Shown here piece after piece: positions 60,383-64,000 of a DNA stretch of 64,000 bases. The translations under genes and the position numbers were made by a program. The stretch's first letter is position 1. Every line of letters starts with the position of its first letter. This DNA comes from Acanthosoma haemorrhoidale (taxonomy: Eukaryota > Arthropoda > Insecta > Hemiptera > Acanthosomatidae), in contig OV884009.1 in the NCBI GenBank assembly GCA_930367205.1, positions 79,257,189-79,321,188 of the forward strand, in the 5' to 3' direction. The notes under the pieces were generated by a model that did not search any database, had not been told where the DNA came from, and saw nothing but the letters and a program-made list of their open reading frames with translations.

Positions 60383-61078
60383 GTTCAGATTTCAGTCTCT
60401 AAGTAACCTGGAACATTGAAATAGATATGTCAACAAAAGTGCAATCGTGCCAGATTTTATGGCGGTTACAATAAAAAGAAGGACATTATAAACATTTGGG
60501 ATGTAAGTTTTATAAGTATCAAAGGTATTCTTTATGTATCTATATAAATGAAACTGTAATTTGTTTATACAGTTACTTATAGTTATCTGCAAGAGCAAAT
60601 TGGTGAGCCCATATTCGTAGAGGCTTTATTTTCAAACAGAAATCGTCGCATATATGTCTGAACGGATGCAATTCAATAAAAGTCGTAAAATGTATTCGAT
60701 TAATTGAAATTTGTTAGTGATATTACACAAACTTAGTGCGTATAGGTTAAGTGGCAATAACGGGATGTATGACAAAACAAATGAATGCCAAACAAGCCAG
60801 TCTGGTTGTTTTCTAATGTACCAGCTATTTTGATTCACAGCTTAAAATATTTGATATTAAACTGTCAAATTAAGATTTTAAGAAGTTAAAGGTGAGCCCC
60901 GCGAGTATTTTTCGATTTTTCTGTGACCTTAGCATATGTATACATATATCAATCAGCGTAAATATTTGTAATATCTATTTTATTTTTTATGATATAATCT
61001 CGAGCCAGTGTGCATTGTTAGTTTGACGTGAACCGTTATAAGGCATCCCGTGAATAAAAAATCGGTCCCATTATTATC
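60383..61078. promoter_or_regulatory. Divergent region between Sema-1a and the plus-strand gene at 61 kb
   Basis: It separates two outward-facing first coding exons by about 0.7 kb. The acceptor at 60413 implies that Sema-1a transcription starts farther right, so the two 5' regions may overlap. No TATA box or CpG island stands out. Confidence 0.35.
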
Positions 61079-61148
61079 ATGAAGTTCTTCGGTTTATTAG
61101 TGAGTGGAGAGGTGCTCCGGCAGGTGGAGGAGATTGGGTCCTGGTTGC
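61079..61148 (+). CDS. First coding exon of an unidentified plus-strand gene (partial)
   Basis: An ATG opens 23 codons plus one base, MKFFGLLVSGEVLRQVEEIG followed by SWL, and then meets a strong donor, GTAAGTATAGG. The stretch is GC-richer than its surroundings. It faces away from Sema-1a, whose first coding exon starts about 0.7 kb to the left on the other strand. I do not recognise the protein and found no convincing second exon before the right edge, so the rest probably lies outside the window or after a long intron. The clean ATG-to-donor structure is the main evidence; it could still be chance. Confidence 0.5.
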
Positions 61149-64000
61149 GTAAGTATAGGATCACTGACCCTTCTCAGTCAGTAACGTCGGCTGCAAGTGC
61201 ATTTTTTAAAAATTGAATTCATAGGGCAACTGCAATTTTAAAATGGATTTAAGCTGAGCCAGAATCGAAGATATACTTGTTCTTGTCTGTTTGGAAAATC
61301 TGGAAATATGCTGATGAAAAAATGAAAATAAAAATAATAAAAGTTGGCCTGTTCCGCTTACTTACTCACTCACTTGCTAATAAAATAATAAATATTGTTT
61401 CATCATATTGAGTAGGGTGTCAAATTAAATAACTTAACTTCCTGATTAGTAATACGCAATTCAAATTTTGGCTTTTTAAAATATAAATACAAAAACACTT
61501 TCAAACAACTAAGTTAACACTTGAAACTAGTTTTAATCTGCACAGCGTAGCAGTTTATGGGAAGTTATTTTTATTCACGACAGGAAATAGCACAATGAAT
61601 CAATTGTTCCTCACCGCATGTCCGATGTGCCTTCTGACAATGACACAGGCATATACCATATATTTGTATTCTTTATGTTCCACGTATAATGTGAAATCAC
61701 AAGTGGAAGGATGGAAGGTGGCACAAGTGATGAATTCCAAACATCACCGGCTGAGAATTTTTCACGACGAAGGGGGGTAATAATACCCTATTAGTATTTT
61801 CTGTTAGGGGAGCGATTATAGACAAATAAATAATTTATAATTAAATGTTACTTTACAATTATTAAGCCGGGCCAGTACTCAGTGGCAATGAATTCACTCG
61901 AGACAACACACAGTGTTTTCAAACTCGATTTTTGCGGACATTAAATTGTGGGGAGCTAATGGTAGGTATTGCTAGTTTCAGTTTAGAGAAGAAATTAAAA
62001 AAATTAGTATTATGTCCAGTTTTTCGCCATTTGTGCCCACTGTACGATGGACCACGATCCCCAAATAGGGAAAATTTCCCCTTCAGTCGACTTTAAGGAC
62101 TGATCTACAAATGGTGGGATTTCTGTCAAATCTGTGATCATCCTGTTACTAGTACAGGGGACAGTAGAGATTACATGTTTAAAATATTAACACTACGATT
62201 ATTTTAACAAAGTAAGAAAATCGCCATTGCTCGACCGGGCCTGTTCGTAGTTATTCGTATGCGTTGGCAGGAACAATACTCTCATAGGCGAATTGTGATA
62301 ACCAGTCCAACTTAAGAGTACATCTTGTATAGTAGGCTGCACAGAAGTTCATGACTAAATGTGAACTAACGCAATAATAATTCAATTATTATTATTTGTC
62401 TCGAATAATATTCGCAGAATCGCAACTAAACAGTTGGACCTTTAGGATATACTCTTTCATGTATTCAAGGTTTAAATTTTTCGCTAAGCGTTAACGTGAC
62501 AACTTAGTTAACTGCAAAGGTACAAACGGCCGTTGCAAATGATTTCTCAAAAACCACAAATATTAATGCGACACCAGGTTTGACCACATTACGAAATGGG
62601 CAACAAAATTATATGCTATATAACTAGCTCTGATTTATCTAATATTGTTCTAGTCATTTTACATAAGCTGTAAATTCGTGAGATAGAAGAGGTTAGCATG
62701 GATCGTGGTGTATGACTTATGCAACTATCAATATGATAAGAAGAATATAAGTTATCAAAATAATTGCAATGGTTTCCATTGGGAAAAATAGGTTTTTTTA
62801 ATGTAAATTATGAACTAGATTATAGAATAAGCAATATATACATGATGTTTAAAGAAAGCAAATTGGCATGTATATATAAATATTTTTAAATCTTTATTTG
62901 AAGAAAATTACAATCTGCCGTAGAAAGGCAATAGATTATTGTGGTGAAAGATCGCATTCATATCTTACTTACAAATTTACATTCATTTAGGACATAAGGG
63001 GAGAAAACTGAACAGTGAGAGAACTCCCAGAGACTAAATATTTACAAAAGATCACGGGGTCACTCCTCTTAAATCTCCGAGGGGATTGTACGAATAGGTG
63101 ATACTCGAAAGTAATCTTACTAGAGGATTTGGATGGTCAGATAACTTCTGATGGAAGTTTTAGAATTTTGAGGAAATGTGATCTTGAGTAGGGGGAATTT
63201 TAAGGTCATTGTGGAGCATTTTATTCGTCACATAAAAAAGTGCATTAACTGATGATTTTAAGACTTTTGATTGAAAGGATTGGATGCACTTAATGTTTTA
63301 AGCTTTGCTGATCTGGATTTGAACTGTGGGTAGTTCAAGTGCTTAAGTCCAGACTGGTTTTAGTATAACATTATAATATAAATATATGTATTATATGAGT
63401 ATTTTGTTTTCTAGTCTGAGGTGGGATTCCTTGTTGAACAGGCAATGTAGTTACCTAAATCTTGTGTTGAGTTCCTAACTTTTAAGGCTTGTATGAGTGC
63501 TCAAGGTTAATCATCTGTCAAGATGTAAGGTGTGGCACTGTGTCTGATGTGGGAAGAAGAATATCGTTGAAGAGGACTGGTGGCAGGAATAGTATCATAG
63601 GGTAAAAGTACATAATGTTCGTACGTTTTCCTTCGTTGATTTTTATCATCCATCGGCTGCACAAATGCCAATTTTGGTGTGATGAATTTGCTGGTTATGG
63701 GATGTTTTGTCGGGGTCATTATGGGATGAAAGGACAGCTGTGTAATCAGCAAAGCTGCCAAAGGCATGTATAGCTAGCGAGTCTATTTCATCCTAAACAT
63801 TGATAATTATTATAAAAATCAACAATGGTCAAAAGCACATAATTCCTATCATTAAAAATAAAGAAAAAGAAAAAGAAATTGAATATCCAACATATTAACA
63901 AAAAAAAGAATTATATATTTTGTTCATTTCCTTTGAATAGTGTTTTTTTCATTCTTCTAATTTCTCAATCTGCTATAAGGAATGTGGGGGGGGGGAGGAG
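61149..64000 (+). other. Right-edge region, probably intron or intergenic
   Basis: No second exon for the gene starting at 61079 was recognised. It holds one TATCAAATTAAA-family copy and ends in a G-rich run at the window edge. Open frames here look like chance. Confidence 0.4.
61405..61530 (+). repeat. TATCAAATTAAA-family dispersed repeat
   Basis: TATTGAGTAGGGTGTCAAAT, then CTGATTAGTAATACGCAA and TTTTGGCTTTTT follow the order of the family blocks. Confidence 0.5.

Noticed and set aside
1..64000. CRISPR arrays, operons, bacterial insertion sequences or an obvious new defence system
   Set aside because: No regularly spaced repeats and no prokaryotic gene organisation. Introns, eukaryotic tRNA genes and arthropod transposons show nuclear animal DNA.

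Overview
The window is eukaryotic nuclear DNA from an arthropod, probably an insect or close relative. It is about 70% A+T, its genes are split by GT-AG introns, it carries eukaryotic tRNA genes with split internal promoters, and it is littered with Tc1/mariner, Jockey/RTE-like and Ty3/gypsy-like relics. The one complete gene is a class 1 semaphorin (Sema-1a), an arthropod-type axon-guidance protein. I cannot name the species. No bacterial features (operons, CRISPR, IS elements) are present.

Layout, left to right. 1-4.4 kb: first coding exon of an arrestin-domain protein on the minus strand at 4275-4395; the rest of that gene lies beyond the left edge, and its first intron holds a Tc1 relic. 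5-13 kb: repeats, a gutted mariner-like transposon with both inverted repeats, a Jockey reverse-transcriptase scrap, and a GC-richer minus-strand Ty3/gypsy-type remnant with a 445-bp LTR. 13.4-14.4 kb: two identical tRNA-Gly(GCC) genes, minus strand. 17-18.4 kb: a large Jockey-type RT fragment. 19.4-21.3 kb: two plus-strand exons of a small mitochondrial protein recognisable as KGD4/MRPS36. 27-36.6 kb: a cluster of LTR retrotransposon remnants, including an element with gag, RNase H and integrase but no protease or RT, and three LTRs. 30.7-31.1 kb: an unrecognised 132-codon minus-strand reading frame. 37-44 kb: AT-rich intergenic DNA with a TIR-bearing repeat whose right 0.3 kb is also found at 30.2 kb. 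44.1-60.4 kb: the complete 18-coding-exon Sema-1a gene on the minus strand (699 codons plus stop, every junction in phase), with introns containing an RTE-like scrap and a broken Ty3/gypsy element. 61.1 kb: first coding exon of an unidentified plus-strand gene, divergent from Sema-1a.

The host genes have no obvious shared pathway: Sema-1a acts at the neuronal surface, KGD4 in mitochondrial 2-oxoglutarate dehydrogenase, and the arrestin-domain protein in membrane-protein trafficking. I saw no clear new multi-gene system. The observations most worth checking are the orphan exon at 31 kb (own gene or alternative Sema-1a tail), the divergent KGD4, the RT-less LTR element with three LTRs, and the TIR repeat near 40-41 kb.
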